Shown here in pieces: positions 1 through 7,445 of a DNA stretch of 36,968 nucleotides. The stretch comes from a virus. The notes under the pieces are model-generated. The model did no database searches. It was given only the letters and a program-made list of their open reading frames with translations, and was not told the DNA's origin. The stretch lies in IMG/VR virus record IMGVR_UViG_3300022929_000080, positions 1-36,968 of that record; one strand, written 5' to 3'. The number at the start of each line of letters is the position of its first letter. The stretch's first letter is position 1. The position numbers were made by a program, and so were the translations under genes.

Positions 1-413
1 CTTAAAAATTCTACAGTTCCAGCAACACCAACAGTACCATTTAAAGTAAAATCTTCTTCCACTTCATTATAGTTTGCATCAAGACCTTGAAGTCTGACTG
101 TAAGTGCTCCCGTTCCTCCACTATCATCTTGAGAAGAACTAGAAGTTACTGTAACAATTCCTGCCGTGGATGGGAATGTATATGCTCCTCCTTCAGTCCA
201 AACAGTATCATAATCTGCTGATGTAGTTACCACTGCACCAAACTTATGGACATTTGCAATCTGAGTGGTAATACCTGCAGCGACATTCAAGTCAAACTGA
301 GTATCACCACCACAAGCACCAATGTTGCCATACTTGTCGGCACACATATAAACTTCAAAGTTTGTCTTAGTTTGATCTAAGTAACTTTGAGTATTCTTAT
401 TCCACTGAGCCAT
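1..413 (-). CDS. Virion structural protein, partial (C-terminus beyond window)
   Basis: An open frame runs from ATG at 413 to the left window edge, giving the first 137 residues with no stop. The protein begins MAQWNKNTQSYLDQ and continues with alternating Gly/Thr/Val-rich beta-type sequence, including a GALTVRLQGLDANYNEVEE stretch. I recognise a close variant of that last motif (GLDANYNE...TLNGT) from marine phage virion proteins; this is recalled, not searched. The ATG overlaps the stop of the upstream gene as TAATG, so translation is probably coupled. It is the last gene of the tail/neck block visible here. The exact role (capsid decoration, tail or fibre) is not determined. Confidence 0.7.
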   Translation of the reverse strand, partial: MAQWNKNTQSYLDQTKTNFEVYMCADKYGNIGACGGDTQFDLNVAAGITTQIANVHKFGAVVTTSADYDTVWTEGGAYTFPSTAGIVTVTSSSSQDDSGGTGALTVRLQGLDANYNEVEEDFTLNGTVGVAGTVEFL

Positions 414-721
414 TAGTCACTCCAACTCAATCTTTCTGGACGATATCTTTGAGTATTTTTAATATTTACTGCACTTTGAGGTGCTGGATAGATATTCTGG
501 ACAATAGCACCAGGATACTCACCTTGAAGATTTTCTGCCAACTCATTCTTCGAAGGCATAGAACCTTCAATCTCCATTCTATATATTTTCCCTTCCCAAA
601 CCACATCTGCGAAGTATGATTCGGTAGGTGTTTCCTGTGAAGAACCCCCTACATTGAGAGTTCCATTAAAATCACCATTAATAGTGATACTTTCTGATAA
701 AAATTTCTTAAAACTTTTCAT
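413..721 (-). CDS. Conserved phage hypothetical protein, 102 aa
   Basis: The product starts MKSFKKFLSESITINGDFNG and ends RPERLSWSD. I chose the ATG at 721 because it overlaps the stop of the preceding gene (TAATG) and has GGAAA about 8 bases upstream; a TTG at 733 would add four residues but would lie inside the upstream gene. The middle (YFADVVWEGKIYRMEIEGS, then a Pro/Tyr motif IYPAP) looks like a compact alpha/beta domain. There is no membrane segment or signal peptide. The type is familiar from cyanomyovirus genomes next to structural genes, but I cannot assign a function. Confidence 0.75.
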   Translation of the reverse strand: MKSFKKFLSESITINGDFNGTLNVGGSSQETPTESYFADVVWEGKIYRMEIEGSMPSKNELAENLQGEYPGAIVQNIYPAPQSAVNIKNTQRYRPERLSWSD

Positions 722-2241
722 TAGCATTTCCAACGGCGACGGGCTTTACAAATTGCTTTATCTGGTGTTTTTGTACAATCAATATTATGCATTTTCTTCT
801 GACCCTCAGAGCGAGAACAATAACTTGATCTTCTCTTAGCGTCCTTACTTCCTTTCTTTGGATTACCTGTTACGGCAGTCTTCAACTTAGAACCTGGATT
901 CTCACGACGATAAGCATTTACTGCTTTCTGACTCATACCATCAGTTTTATCAGACTTGTTGACTTTCTGCCAGTCTTCACCAAACATCTTTGGTCCTTTT
1001 GACTTCTTCTCAGCAGCCGCCTTTTCTCCAGGATTAGAAGTATTTCTGGCTAAGTTACCAATCTTCGCATCCCTTTGGGCGGCTCTATGCTTTTTTGCGT
1101 CAATCTCATAAGATTCTTTCTTGACGCAGTTTGGATATCTCTTACCAAACATTGTCTTCATTCCTTTCTTCTCATAACCTTTCCAGCACTTCTCATCAAG
1201 TGATTGTCTCCAATCAGAGAAAGATTCTTTCTTGACTATAGGTTTAATTTTTTTCTTTCCATCAGCGGAAGGAACAAACTCACCCATTTCACTTGACTTA
1301 GGATCTTCAGTGTCTACATCACCATCAACATCGGCATCAATTCTTTTATTTGCCTTAGCAGCAAGTTTCTTTAAATTGCCACCACCTATCTTTGCTTCTT
1401 CTTTCTTTTCATCAATCTGAACACCTTTAATTGGTTCTGGTTTGATTAAATCAATAAATTCATATTCGGTTGCTTTAAAATCATCTCTCCAATTAGAAAA
1501 TTCTACAGATTCTGATTTATTTCCCCAGTTGGCAGCACCAACCTTGCGGCACTTAACCAGAGCACCTGAGGCATATGCAGAAGGCCATACAGAATAACGA
1601 GACTTAACCTTATGGTAACAAGCATCTTTTGTTCCGCTACCTGAACCTTTTTTATCTTTTGTTGCCTCTGTAGTGTATTCCATAGATTCCTGTGTTTTAG
1701 TGTCTCCCGAAGGGTGCTTCTTATAATCTTTCTTGTCTTTAAAAGTTCTTACCATTGTGGGTTTTGAAGCACCACTCTTTTGTTGTTGTCCAGGATCTTG
1801 TCTACTCTTGCGAGCATCGGCACTTCTAATCTTTTTCTTACCCTCTTTGGTTTTTTTTAAACCAGCAAGTCTTCTAGAAGAATAGCACTTTGGAGTTTTG
1901 GTTTCTCCAGGCTCATTGGCACAAGGAGAACCATCTGATTGAACCCAACCAGGTTTTCCATCTTTTGATTTGGACTTACCAAACCATGCATGAAGTGAAC
2001 CACCTTCATGAACTACTTGCTCTCCCATGCCGCCCCCATTGCCGCTGCCGTTTCCGCCATTACCATTACCACCGTTACCATTACCGTTACCATTGCCATT
2101 ACCATTTCCGTTCTTCTTATTGTCAGTGTCTTCAGTATCTTTTTCAAGATAACCTCCTCTCCCTACATGATATCCTGTTGGAAGTTTTTTACACTTCTTT
2201 TCAGTAAAACAATAATAGTAACCTGGTTTACACTTGGACAT
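721..2241 (-). CDS. Cys/Lys-rich mosaic protein of marine phages, 506 aa
   Basis: This very basic protein is built of several short modules. Residues 1-40 hold a Cys-containing module (CKPGYYYCFTEKKCKK, then GYHVGRGGYL), followed by a Gly-Asn linker at about 44-70. A basic module at about 78-170 contains GKPGWVQSDG and CYSSRRLAGLKKTKEGKKK and resembles DUF5872-type sequence. The next (about 207-245) reads KDACYHKVKSRYSVWPSAYA. After a linker with an acidic patch, about 350-380 holds EKCWKGYEKKGMKTMFGKRY. The C-terminal domain (about 430-506) contains DGMSQKAVNAYRRENPGSKL and ends KARRRWKC. These modules recur separately in marine phage proteins (recalled, not searched). Position just after gp16 suggests a virion or packaging-associated role, unproven. 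The paired Cys residues could bind metal. Confidence 0.75.
   Translation of the reverse strand: MSKCKPGYYYCFTEKKCKKLPTGYHVGRGGYLEKDTEDTDNKKNGNGNGNGNGNGNGGNGNGGNGSGNGGGMGEQVVHEGGSLHAWFGKSKSKDGKPGWVQSDGSPCANEPGETKTPKCYSSRRLAGLKKTKEGKKKIRSADARKSRQDPGQQQKSGASKPTMVRTFKDKKDYKKHPSGDTKTQESMEYTTEATKDKKGSGSGTKDACYHKVKSRYSVWPSAYASGALVKCRKVGAANWGNKSESVEFSNWRDDFKATEYEFIDLIKPEPIKGVQIDEKKEEAKIGGGNLKKLAAKANKRIDADVDGDVDTEDPKSSEMGEFVPSADGKKKIKPIVKKESFSDWRQSLDEKCWKGYEKKGMKTMFGKRYPNCVKKESYEIDAKKHRAAQRDAKIGNLARNTSNPGEKAAAEKKSKGPKMFGEDWQKVNKSDKTDGMSQKAVNAYRRENPGSKLKTAVTGNPKKGSKDAKRRSSYCSRSEGQKKMHNIDCTKTPDKAICKARRRWKC
2030..2112 (-). repeat. Tandem Gly-Asn codon repeat (low-complexity linker)
   Basis: A run of GGN-AAY codons, seen on the plus strand as repeated TTACCATTACC, encodes about 26 residues of alternating Gly and Asn (NGNGNGNG...GNGGG). 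It separates the N-terminal Cys module from the basic module of the 506-aa protein and probably acts as a flexible linker. The 6-base period makes it prone to slippage, so its length may vary between isolates. Confidence 0.85.
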
Positions 2242-2242
2242 C

Positions 2243-2668
2243 TTACTTAGTATCCGTATTATTATTTAGAAAACCTTGTTTCAAAAGTTTTTGCAGTTCT
2301 GAAGTAGAACCTACAAAAAGAGCATTATTGGTAACATTATTTGTTTTTGGAGCATCTTCATTTACATCTTTTAGTTTTTTCTGCAAGTCAATTAATTTAT
2401 CGGTTGTATCAGCAACACTCTTAATTAATTGTCCTGCAACTTCATATGCTCTTGGACTATTACCTTCCTCAGCAACTTCCATAATACCGTTAATTGCTTC
2501 CTGTCCCTTTTCAATCAAAGAATACAAATTGGCACGAGTATATTCATAATCTTTTTCAACATCATCCTTTGTCTTCTCAGGAGGTTTTAGTTGAGATGGT
2601 TTATCCACCTTAACAATATCACTCTCAATATTAAGAGCTTCGTCTATGGAATCATAATTATCTGGCAT
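2243..2668 (-). CDS. 16: Terminase small subunit gp16
   Basis: This 141-aa protein matches the cyanophage gp16 type. It has an acidic N-terminus (MPDNYDSIDEALNIES), a helical core (YTRANLYSLIEKGQEAINGI) and the signature YEVAGQLIKSVADTTDKLID followed by a coiled-coil-like stretch. It then has NNALFVGSTSELQKLLKQG near the C-terminus. T4 gp16 is about 164 aa. The small subunit forms a ring that regulates the large terminase gp17 during headful DNA packaging. The gene lies directly after gp15 as in T4, with a 2-base gap. The large subunit gp17 does not follow in this window, which is a departure from the T4 order. Confidence 0.88.
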   Translation of the reverse strand: MPDNYDSIDEALNIESDIVKVDKPSQLKPPEKTKDDVEKDYEYTRANLYSLIEKGQEAINGIMEVAEEGNSPRAYEVAGQLIKSVADTTDKLIDLQKKLKDVNEDAPKTNNVTNNALFVGSTSELQKLLKQGFLNNNTDTK

Positions 2669-2670
2669 GG

Positions 2671-3477
2671 TTAAATATCAGTCTGTTGTGTAGGACTATA
2701 GTTCTTAGAGTCTGAAAAATACTCCCATGACTCACTGAAACCAAAGTCATCCTCAGGTCCTGCAGTAATTGGATCTGGTTCGACAGTATATCTAACTTCA
2801 CGTTTAGCAGTTTGTGTATCTATGTTAGAATACATATCAATTTGAACCTTCTTGATGAGTCCATCGGTGGATTCTGCAACAGGACCGAACAGATATGTTT
2901 TTGCCGTAAATCTTAATGTATAAATTAGTGCTCTTCTGGTAGAAAAATCTCCTTCATAATCATCTTGAAAATCTATATTATCTAATATAATGGGAATATC
3001 TCTCTTTTCACCAATAGATTCAACCAAATCAACAGTTAAGTTAAAAGATGGTTGGAAGAATGGCATAATTTGTTCAACAATTTGCAAAGCATCATCACTC
3101 AATTTTGCATAGATGCTTAATTCAAAACTAATGTTATATGGAACAGGCATGAATACTTTTTTTACCTTGTTCGCATCATTCTCATCAACAGCTCTGAATG
3201 TTTGAGTGACACTAGTTTTTCTAGTCGGATCGTATTGTATGCCAGTCATCTCAAATGACATTCTTGGCAGAGTAATGGCAATTGGTTTCTTTAAATCTGC
3301 CTGTTGTTGTATCTTTGCCAAAAACTTTTGAGTAGGACCGTATGACAATCCTACTTTAGTTTCATCGGCAACAGAACCATCTTTATTGAGGTGTCTAATA
3401 TAGATGTTGTTAAATAACGTACCAAAACTAATAATAGTTTTGCGTATAATTTCGTGATAAAAATAAGTTCCTAACAT
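2671..3477 (-). CDS. 15: Tail sheath stabilizer and completion protein gp15
   Basis: This 268-aa protein (T4 gp15 is about 272 aa) starts MLGTYFYHEIIRKTIISFGT, the characteristic gp15 N-terminus, and contains the conserved core with PRMSFEMTGIQYDPTRK and VPYNISFELSIYAK. Gp15 caps the head-proximal end of the contractile tail and stabilises the sheath before head joining. The ATG overlaps the gp14 stop (TAATG), and gp16 follows after 2 bases, exactly the T4 gene order 13-14-15-16. The acidic C-terminal tail (FGFSESWEYFSDSKNYS) is typical of the cyanophage version. Confidence 0.92.
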   Translation of the reverse strand: MLGTYFYHEIIRKTIISFGTLFNNIYIRHLNKDGSVADETKVGLSYGPTQKFLAKIQQQADLKKPIAITLPRMSFEMTGIQYDPTRKTSVTQTFRAVDENDANKVKKVFMPVPYNISFELSIYAKLSDDALQIVEQIMPFFQPSFNLTVDLVESIGEKRDIPIILDNIDFQDDYEGDFSTRRALIYTLRFTAKTYLFGPVAESTDGLIKKVQIDMYSNIDTQTAKREVRYTVEPDPITAGPEDDFGFSESWEYFSDSKNYSPTQQTDI

Positions 3478-4919
3478 TAATATTCTCCAAACGGATTAGA
3501 CTCTGTGAAATCTAATAACGAGTCTGCTTCCGATTCAAACTCTTCATTTGTGTCATAAGATTCTTCATGACTATTTAAGTCATGCGATTTAAGTATATAG
3601 GAAGCGGAAGATGCTGAACCAACAATGGATTCTCCTGGAGTAAACGTTCCACTGTTGATTGCAACATAAAGTTCATATGGAGGATCTGAAACACTAATAT
3701 CATCTCTAATCTTGAATCCTCTAACCTGTGCAGTGGTGCTACTGATAGAACCAGTGACAGTTTCATTGTATATAAAGGTTCCGATACCAGTCGTACCTGC
3801 TGTAGATATAGCAACTGTTGGCGCCTCTGTATAACCAAATCCAGCATTTGGCATTGCCAGTCTGGTTATAGTTCCATTTACTCTTTCAATGGTAGCAACT
3901 GCAGTTGCAGTACCCAAACCAGAAGGTCCAGTGATGGTAACCGTTGGAACTGTAAAGTAACCATTACCATCCTCAGTAATAGTAAGGAACTGAACGGCAT
4001 CGTCTACAACAATTACTGTTGCAGCAGCTCCAACTCCATTACCACCGGTAAATGTAACAGTAGGTGGATTAGTCGCAGTATATCCAGAACCAGCATTTGT
4101 AATATGAACTGCCTCAATAGAACTAACTCCACCAATGGTGGTGGTAATAGCGACTGCGGTAGCAGTAGATCCTCCACCAATAGTTGGGGCAGAAATCGTT
4201 ACTGTTGGAATACCTGTATATCCCTTTCCATCATCAGTTAGTACAATTTGTCCAACCATACCGTTAATGGATTGTCCATTTAGACTTGCAGTAGCTGTGG
4301 CTTGCACCGCACTACTTTCTAACTGTAGTGTAGTGATATAACCCTCATCTTCTACAGTTCTATCAATATCATCTATTCCAGTATCAATGTCTTCATTTTC
4401 ATATTCAAACAGTTCACAGAGAAGTTCATAAACATATGTTTTTTGTAATTGATAGAATGGTTTCTCTACTTCTACCCTTTTAATTTCAAATAATCTTTGT
4501 CCAAGAGGGAAATATATTAAATCTCCTTCTCTAGGACGAGTAATTAAATTAATATCATAGTCAGTAATATTACCGTCAGTAATTCCTGCCTGAATACCAT
4601 CTAAAAATGGTGTTATAAAAGTTTCAAATCTTTCTTGAGAGATGATTAAATTAATTTCATTTTTTAGTCTAAGTCCAAACTTAGTCATCAAATCACTTCC
4701 AGGAGCATATCCTTCATAGTTGTCAAGATATGCTTCGATGATAAAATTATCATCAAATTTTGATGTTTCTACCTCTTTAAGAATATTGTCGGTGTTTACA
4801 AATTTTCTAGGAATATAATAAACGTCAATTCCATAAATCTTCAACTGCTCATTGATTAAATCTTGAATCAAATATTGCTCGTTGGAACTACCTTGTAAAA
4901 AGAAGGGATTTAACGCCAT
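3477..4919 (-). CDS. 14: Neck protein gp14 with inserted GxGYT repeat domain
   Basis: The N-terminal 200 residues (MALNPFFLQGSSNEQYLIQD..., RKFVNTDNILKEVETSKFDD, EGDLIYFPLGQRLFEIKRVE) and the last 23 residues (ending DFTESNPFGEY) are gp14, a neck/head-completion protein. T4 gp14 is about 256 aa, while this protein is 480 aa. The extra sequence lies at about 205-455. It contains four repeats of the form GxGYxxxPTVxI near residues 229, 275, 318 and 358 (spacing about 40-44), followed by an FTPGESIVGSASSASYI module. The same modules recur in gp8 and in the large baseplate proteins of this window, suggesting a transferable beta-rich surface domain. The order and TAATG overlap with gp15 support the identification. 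Confidence 0.9.
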   Translation of the reverse strand: MALNPFFLQGSSNEQYLIQDLINEQLKIYGIDVYYIPRKFVNTDNILKEVETSKFDDNFIIEAYLDNYEGYAPGSDLMTKFGLRLKNEINLIISQERFETFITPFLDGIQAGITDGNITDYDINLITRPREGDLIYFPLGQRLFEIKRVEVEKPFYQLQKTYVYELLCELFEYENEDIDTGIDDIDRTVEDEGYITTLQLESSAVQATATASLNGQSINGMVGQIVLTDDGKGYTGIPTVTISAPTIGGGSTATAVAITTTIGGVSSIEAVHITNAGSGYTATNPPTVTFTGGNGVGAAATVIVVDDAVQFLTITEDGNGYFTVPTVTITGPSGLGTATAVATIERVNGTITRLAMPNAGFGYTEAPTVAISTAGTTGIGTFIYNETVTGSISSTTAQVRGFKIRDDISVSDPPYELYVAINSGTFTPGESIVGSASSASYILKSHDLNSHEESYDTNEEFESEADSLLDFTESNPFGEY

Positions 4920-4924
4920 AATAA

Positions 4925-5791
4925 TTAACCAATAAAGTCGAGAGGTGGTAATTCATACTCTTGAGTCATTCTTTGTTTAATATCTTCTAAGTCTCTTTCC
5001 GCATCATCATAAATTTGTCTTCCATTTAACTCAATTCCGCCAGGAAGTTTTACCCCTTGGAACTTGATTAAATTCTGTCCCCACTGTCTCTTAATCAATG
5101 CTGTCAGATATTTTTTGACAAAACTATCATTATATACTTTTGAGAAGTCTGCAGGATCTAAAGCTCTATAACAATCAATAACAATAAAAGTGTCTTTACT
5201 TTCAGCACCCCAGTCGATGTCGAGGTACATTCTATTTTGTCTCTTATTAAATCTTATCTGTTTATCAGTTGTGAGGAGAAAATCAATATCTTCAAGATAA
5301 GTTTTTGTCATAGAATATTGTAATAGTTCAACGGAGTTGAAATAATACAAATCATTTAAAAATAGTTGGTATTTGATACTAAACATTCCATTCGAAATGG
5401 AACTAGCATCAAATTTAAATACTTTTTCGATTCCTATTACAGAATCTGGGACTTGAATATAATTTGAGTTTTCATAGAAACTAAAAGTAGTCGCTGTCCC
5501 TACAATTGTGGATGTTCCGGTGGTAGTTGTTATACCAACACCAGTTTCGCCATCAGTAACATCGGAACCTGCAGTTTGAGCTCCTACACCCCTATCAATA
5601 TCATCCTGAGTAATCTTATATTTTAAATACATTCTCTCAACGCCGTCAAAATGACGTTCGTTGAAATATTGAATCGCATCATCTACTAAATCATCAATCT
5701 GATCGTCATCGACGTTAATTTCAAGAACAGGCGCTCCTAATCTTCTCAGACAATAGTCTATTAATTCTTGCCTCGTTGTTGGCTTAGCCAT
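4925..5791 (-). CDS. 13: Neck protein gp13
   Basis: This 288-aa protein starts MAKPTTRQELIDYCLRRLGA and continues PVLEINVDDDQIDDLVDDAI and FNERHFDGVERMYLKYKI, the recognised gp13 N-terminus of T4-like cyanophages. The core contains DSVIGIEKVFKFDASSISNG and ends with a helical KQRMTQEYELPPLDFIG. Gp13 (about 309 aa in T4) joins gp14 at the portal to complete the head and form the tail-docking neck. A Gly/Thr-rich stretch at about 70-105 looks like a surface loop. The ATG overlaps the upstream stop as TAATG and gp14 follows 5 bases later. Confidence 0.92.
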   Translation of the reverse strand: MAKPTTRQELIDYCLRRLGAPVLEINVDDDQIDDLVDDAIQYFNERHFDGVERMYLKYKITQDDIDRGVGAQTAGSDVTDGETGVGITTTTGTSTIVGTATTFSFYENSNYIQVPDSVIGIEKVFKFDASSISNGMFSIKYQLFLNDLYYFNSVELLQYSMTKTYLEDIDFLLTTDKQIRFNKRQNRMYLDIDWGAESKDTFIVIDCYRALDPADFSKVYNDSFVKKYLTALIKRQWGQNLIKFQGVKLPGGIELNGRQIYDDAERDLEDIKQRMTQEYELPPLDFIG

Positions 5792-6843
5792 TAGAATTCT
5801 CCTCCATCAATAGTGTCCGTCCATACCGGAGTCCCTATCCCTGATGATACTGCTGTTGTTAATATATATTCACTCGTGCTTATTGCAGCAGTGGTACTAG
5901 CAGAACTTACTAACTTACCAGAGGTATTGAAGTATGCTACACCACTTTCATCGGCATAATCATTATCATCATAAAATAATCCTTCAGTTACACTTACAAA
6001 TCCAACAACACTTACGTTGCTGTTAACATTAACGGCGCTACTAAACGTGGCGACACCAGCAACAACTAAGTCATCTAAATCGGTTTGCCCATCAACGTCA
6101 AGAGTACTATTAGCATCAATAGCGCCACTAAATGTCGAAACACCCGCAACAACTAAGTCATCTAAATCGGTTTGCCCATCAACATCCAAAGTGCCATTAG
6201 CATCTATGGCGCCACTAAATGTTGCCACTCCCGATGCAACTTCAAGTCCCGATGCAAATGTTGCAAGACCAACAAAAGTTGATATCCCACTAACTTTTAT
6301 ATCAGTAAAAGTATTGGGTGCATTGGCAATTGCAGATTCAATGGTTGCCGTAGTGGTGGCATCCAAAGATGCAATGTTTTGAAGTTCTCTACCACTACTG
6401 ATTACTTGTGTTGCACCTATATTGAGAGATGCTACACTGGTAACACCAGCAATATTAACGCCGTTAAGAATATCAACAGCAGCATTTATATCAAGATCTG
6501 ATGCAAATGTTGCTATGCCAGTGACGTTAATCGAACCACCAACATTTAAGTTTTTACCAACACCAACACCACCAGTAACAATTAATGCGCCTGTTGCAGT
6601 GCCTGTTGACTCAGTGCTATTAGTAAAATATGCAATTCCTTCAATCGTGCTTGATGCGGAATCAATCACGCTTGTCATTATAAACGTGGATGTCCCCGTA
6701 TCCCATACGATGATCATCCCATCTTGGGTTTTTAATGTAGTATTTAAATCACTGGAATCGATGAGACGCCCAGAAGCAGTTGCAGAACTTGATAGAACCT
6801 TAACTACATTTTGATTACCAACCCTAGCCTTTATGGTTGCCAT
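5791..6843 (-). CDS. Fibre/whisker-like beta-repeat structural protein, 350 aa
   Basis: The N-terminal 70 residues (MATIKARVGNQNVVKVLSSS..., GMIIVWDTGTSTFIMTSVID) form a short capping domain. From about residue 85 to 290 the chain is a series of beta-type repeats ending in G(V/I)(S/A)TF: GIATFASDLDINAAVDI, GISTFVGLATF, GVSTFSGAIDANSTLDVDGQ. Two nearly identical 29-residue units (DGQTDLDDLVVAGV) lie side by side. The gene sits where T4 has the fibritin whisker gene wac, between the baseplate genes and gp13, so a neck whisker or fibre role is likely by position. There is no sequence match to T4 wac that I can see. The C-terminus ends PVWTDTIDGGEF. Confidence 0.75.
   Translation of the reverse strand: MATIKARVGNQNVVKVLSSSATASGRLIDSSDLNTTLKTQDGMIIVWDTGTSTFIMTSVIDSASSTIEGIAYFTNSTESTGTATGALIVTGGVGVGKNLNVGGSINVTGIATFASDLDINAAVDILNGVNIAGVTSVASLNIGATQVISSGRELQNIASLDATTTATIESAIANAPNTFTDIKVSGISTFVGLATFASGLEVASGVATFSGAIDANGTLDVDGQTDLDDLVVAGVSTFSGAIDANSTLDVDGQTDLDDLVVAGVATFSSAVNVNSNVSVVGFVSVTEGLFYDDNDYADESGVAYFNTSGKLVSSASTTAAISTSEYILTTAVSSGIGTPVWTDTIDGGEF
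6048..6235 (-). repeat. 87-bp tandem coding repeat (29-aa unit)
   Basis: The plus-strand sequence starting AACAACTAAGTCATC at 6061 recurs at 6148 with almost no change, a period of 87 bases or 29 codons. Flanking copies are diverged but keep the G(V/A)xTFSxA core. Near-identity at DNA level points to recent duplication within the fibre-like gene. Confidence 0.85.
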
Positions 6844-7181
6844 TACCTAGTTACTCCCGCTCTTACCAACGCAGATCCTTCCACAGGTTTAGAAACGATA
6901 CCTCCACTACTAGTTAATTTGACATCATAAACATATCTTCCAGATTTAATATCTTCGGTAATTGTGGAAGCTAAAGATATTTTAACCTTACCTTTAGTAG
7001 CATCAGTAATGGTTGAAGCAAAAGAAACTGCTGTAGAACTGGTATATGTTTTTCTGAGCTTTGATTCAACACTGTAACCGCTCAAATCAAGAAGAGTAGC
7101 TGTCGCAGTATCTTCTAACTGGAATGTAGTATCAAAATCAAATCCCTGCTCTATTACTATATTTGATACAAATATTGCCAT
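6843..7181 (-). CDS. Small structural-block protein, 112 aa, unknown
   Basis: This small protein begins MAIFVSNIVIEQGFDFDTTF and reads like a single beta-sandwich domain: LDLSGYSVESKLRKTYTS, SGRYVYDVKLTSSGGIVSK, then PVEGSALVRAGVTR. I know similar proteins in cyanomyoviruses at the same position, between the DUF4815 protein and the whisker-position gene. The fold pattern (polarised beta strands ending in VxGxxxVxxGVT) is that of small receptor-binding or baseplate-upper accessory domains, but this is inference. The gene has its own TATAAATA late-promoter motif about 29 bases upstream, and its stop overlaps the next ATG (TAATG). Confidence 0.75.
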   Translation of the reverse strand: MAIFVSNIVIEQGFDFDTTFQLEDTATATLLDLSGYSVESKLRKTYTSSTAVSFASTITDATKGKVKISLASTITEDIKSGRYVYDVKLTSSGGIVSKPVEGSALVRAGVTR

Positions 7182-7209
7182 TATTCAAGTGAGCACGTAT
7201 TCCTTTAGA

Positions 7210-7217
7210 TATTTATA
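7210..7217 (-). promoter_or_regulatory. T4-type late promoter TATAAATA upstream of the 112-aa gene
   Basis: The minus strand reads TATAAATA in the 60-base gap between two genes. T4 late promoters are a TATAAATA -10 box recognised by gp55 with no -35, and cyanophages use the same or a close motif. A CTAAATA variant also lies at 7243-7249, over the stop of the upstream gene. Position and strand fit transcription of the 112-aa gene, the fibre-like gene and gp13 onward. Confidence 0.65.
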
Positions 7218-7241
7218 TTCGATTCACTCCCATCGAATTTC

Positions 7242-7445
7242 CTATTTAGTTAAAAACTCTTTCAATAGAGATTTAATCTCTTCAATATCACGCTTCATAT
7301 TATCAAGTTCTTGTCTTTGAGCATCCTTCTTTTCAATTCTTTTGACATAACTGTTATAAGCAACTGTATCTTTATTCACAATTGCCCCCGTCTCCTCATC
7401 CCTATAGAGATGAGGATGATCTTTCACCTTAATATGTTTGCTCAT
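7242..7445 (-). CDS. Small conserved coiled-coil protein, 67 aa
   Basis: The sequence starts MSKHIKVKDHPHLYRDEETG, then GAIVNKDTVAYNSYVKRIEK, and its last 30 residues form a heptad-like charged helix (MKRDIEEIKSLLKEFLTK). The first part looks like a small beta-hairpin module and the tail a coiled coil suited to oligomerisation. I recognise this type as a conserved small ORF next to the large baseplate genes of cyanomyoviruses. The ATG overlaps the stop of the 2372-aa gene as ATGA, so it is probably translated by coupling and could be a chaperone or minor virion component (inference). Confidence 0.8.
   Translation of the reverse strand: MSKHIKVKDHPHLYRDEETGAIVNKDTVAYNSYVKRIEKKDAQRQELDNMKRDIEEIKSLLKEFLTK

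Noticed and set aside
2008-2250. Open frame of 80 codons on the plus strand opposite the Gly-Asn region
   Set aside because: It is antisense to the 506-aa gene, and its Ile/Thr/Val content is simply the reverse complement of the Gly-Asn repeat.
6422-6814. 130-codon plus-strand frame opposite the fibre-like gene
   Set aside because: Ala/Val/Thr-rich shadow of a repetitive beta-protein gene; no ribosome site and antisense to a well-supported gene.
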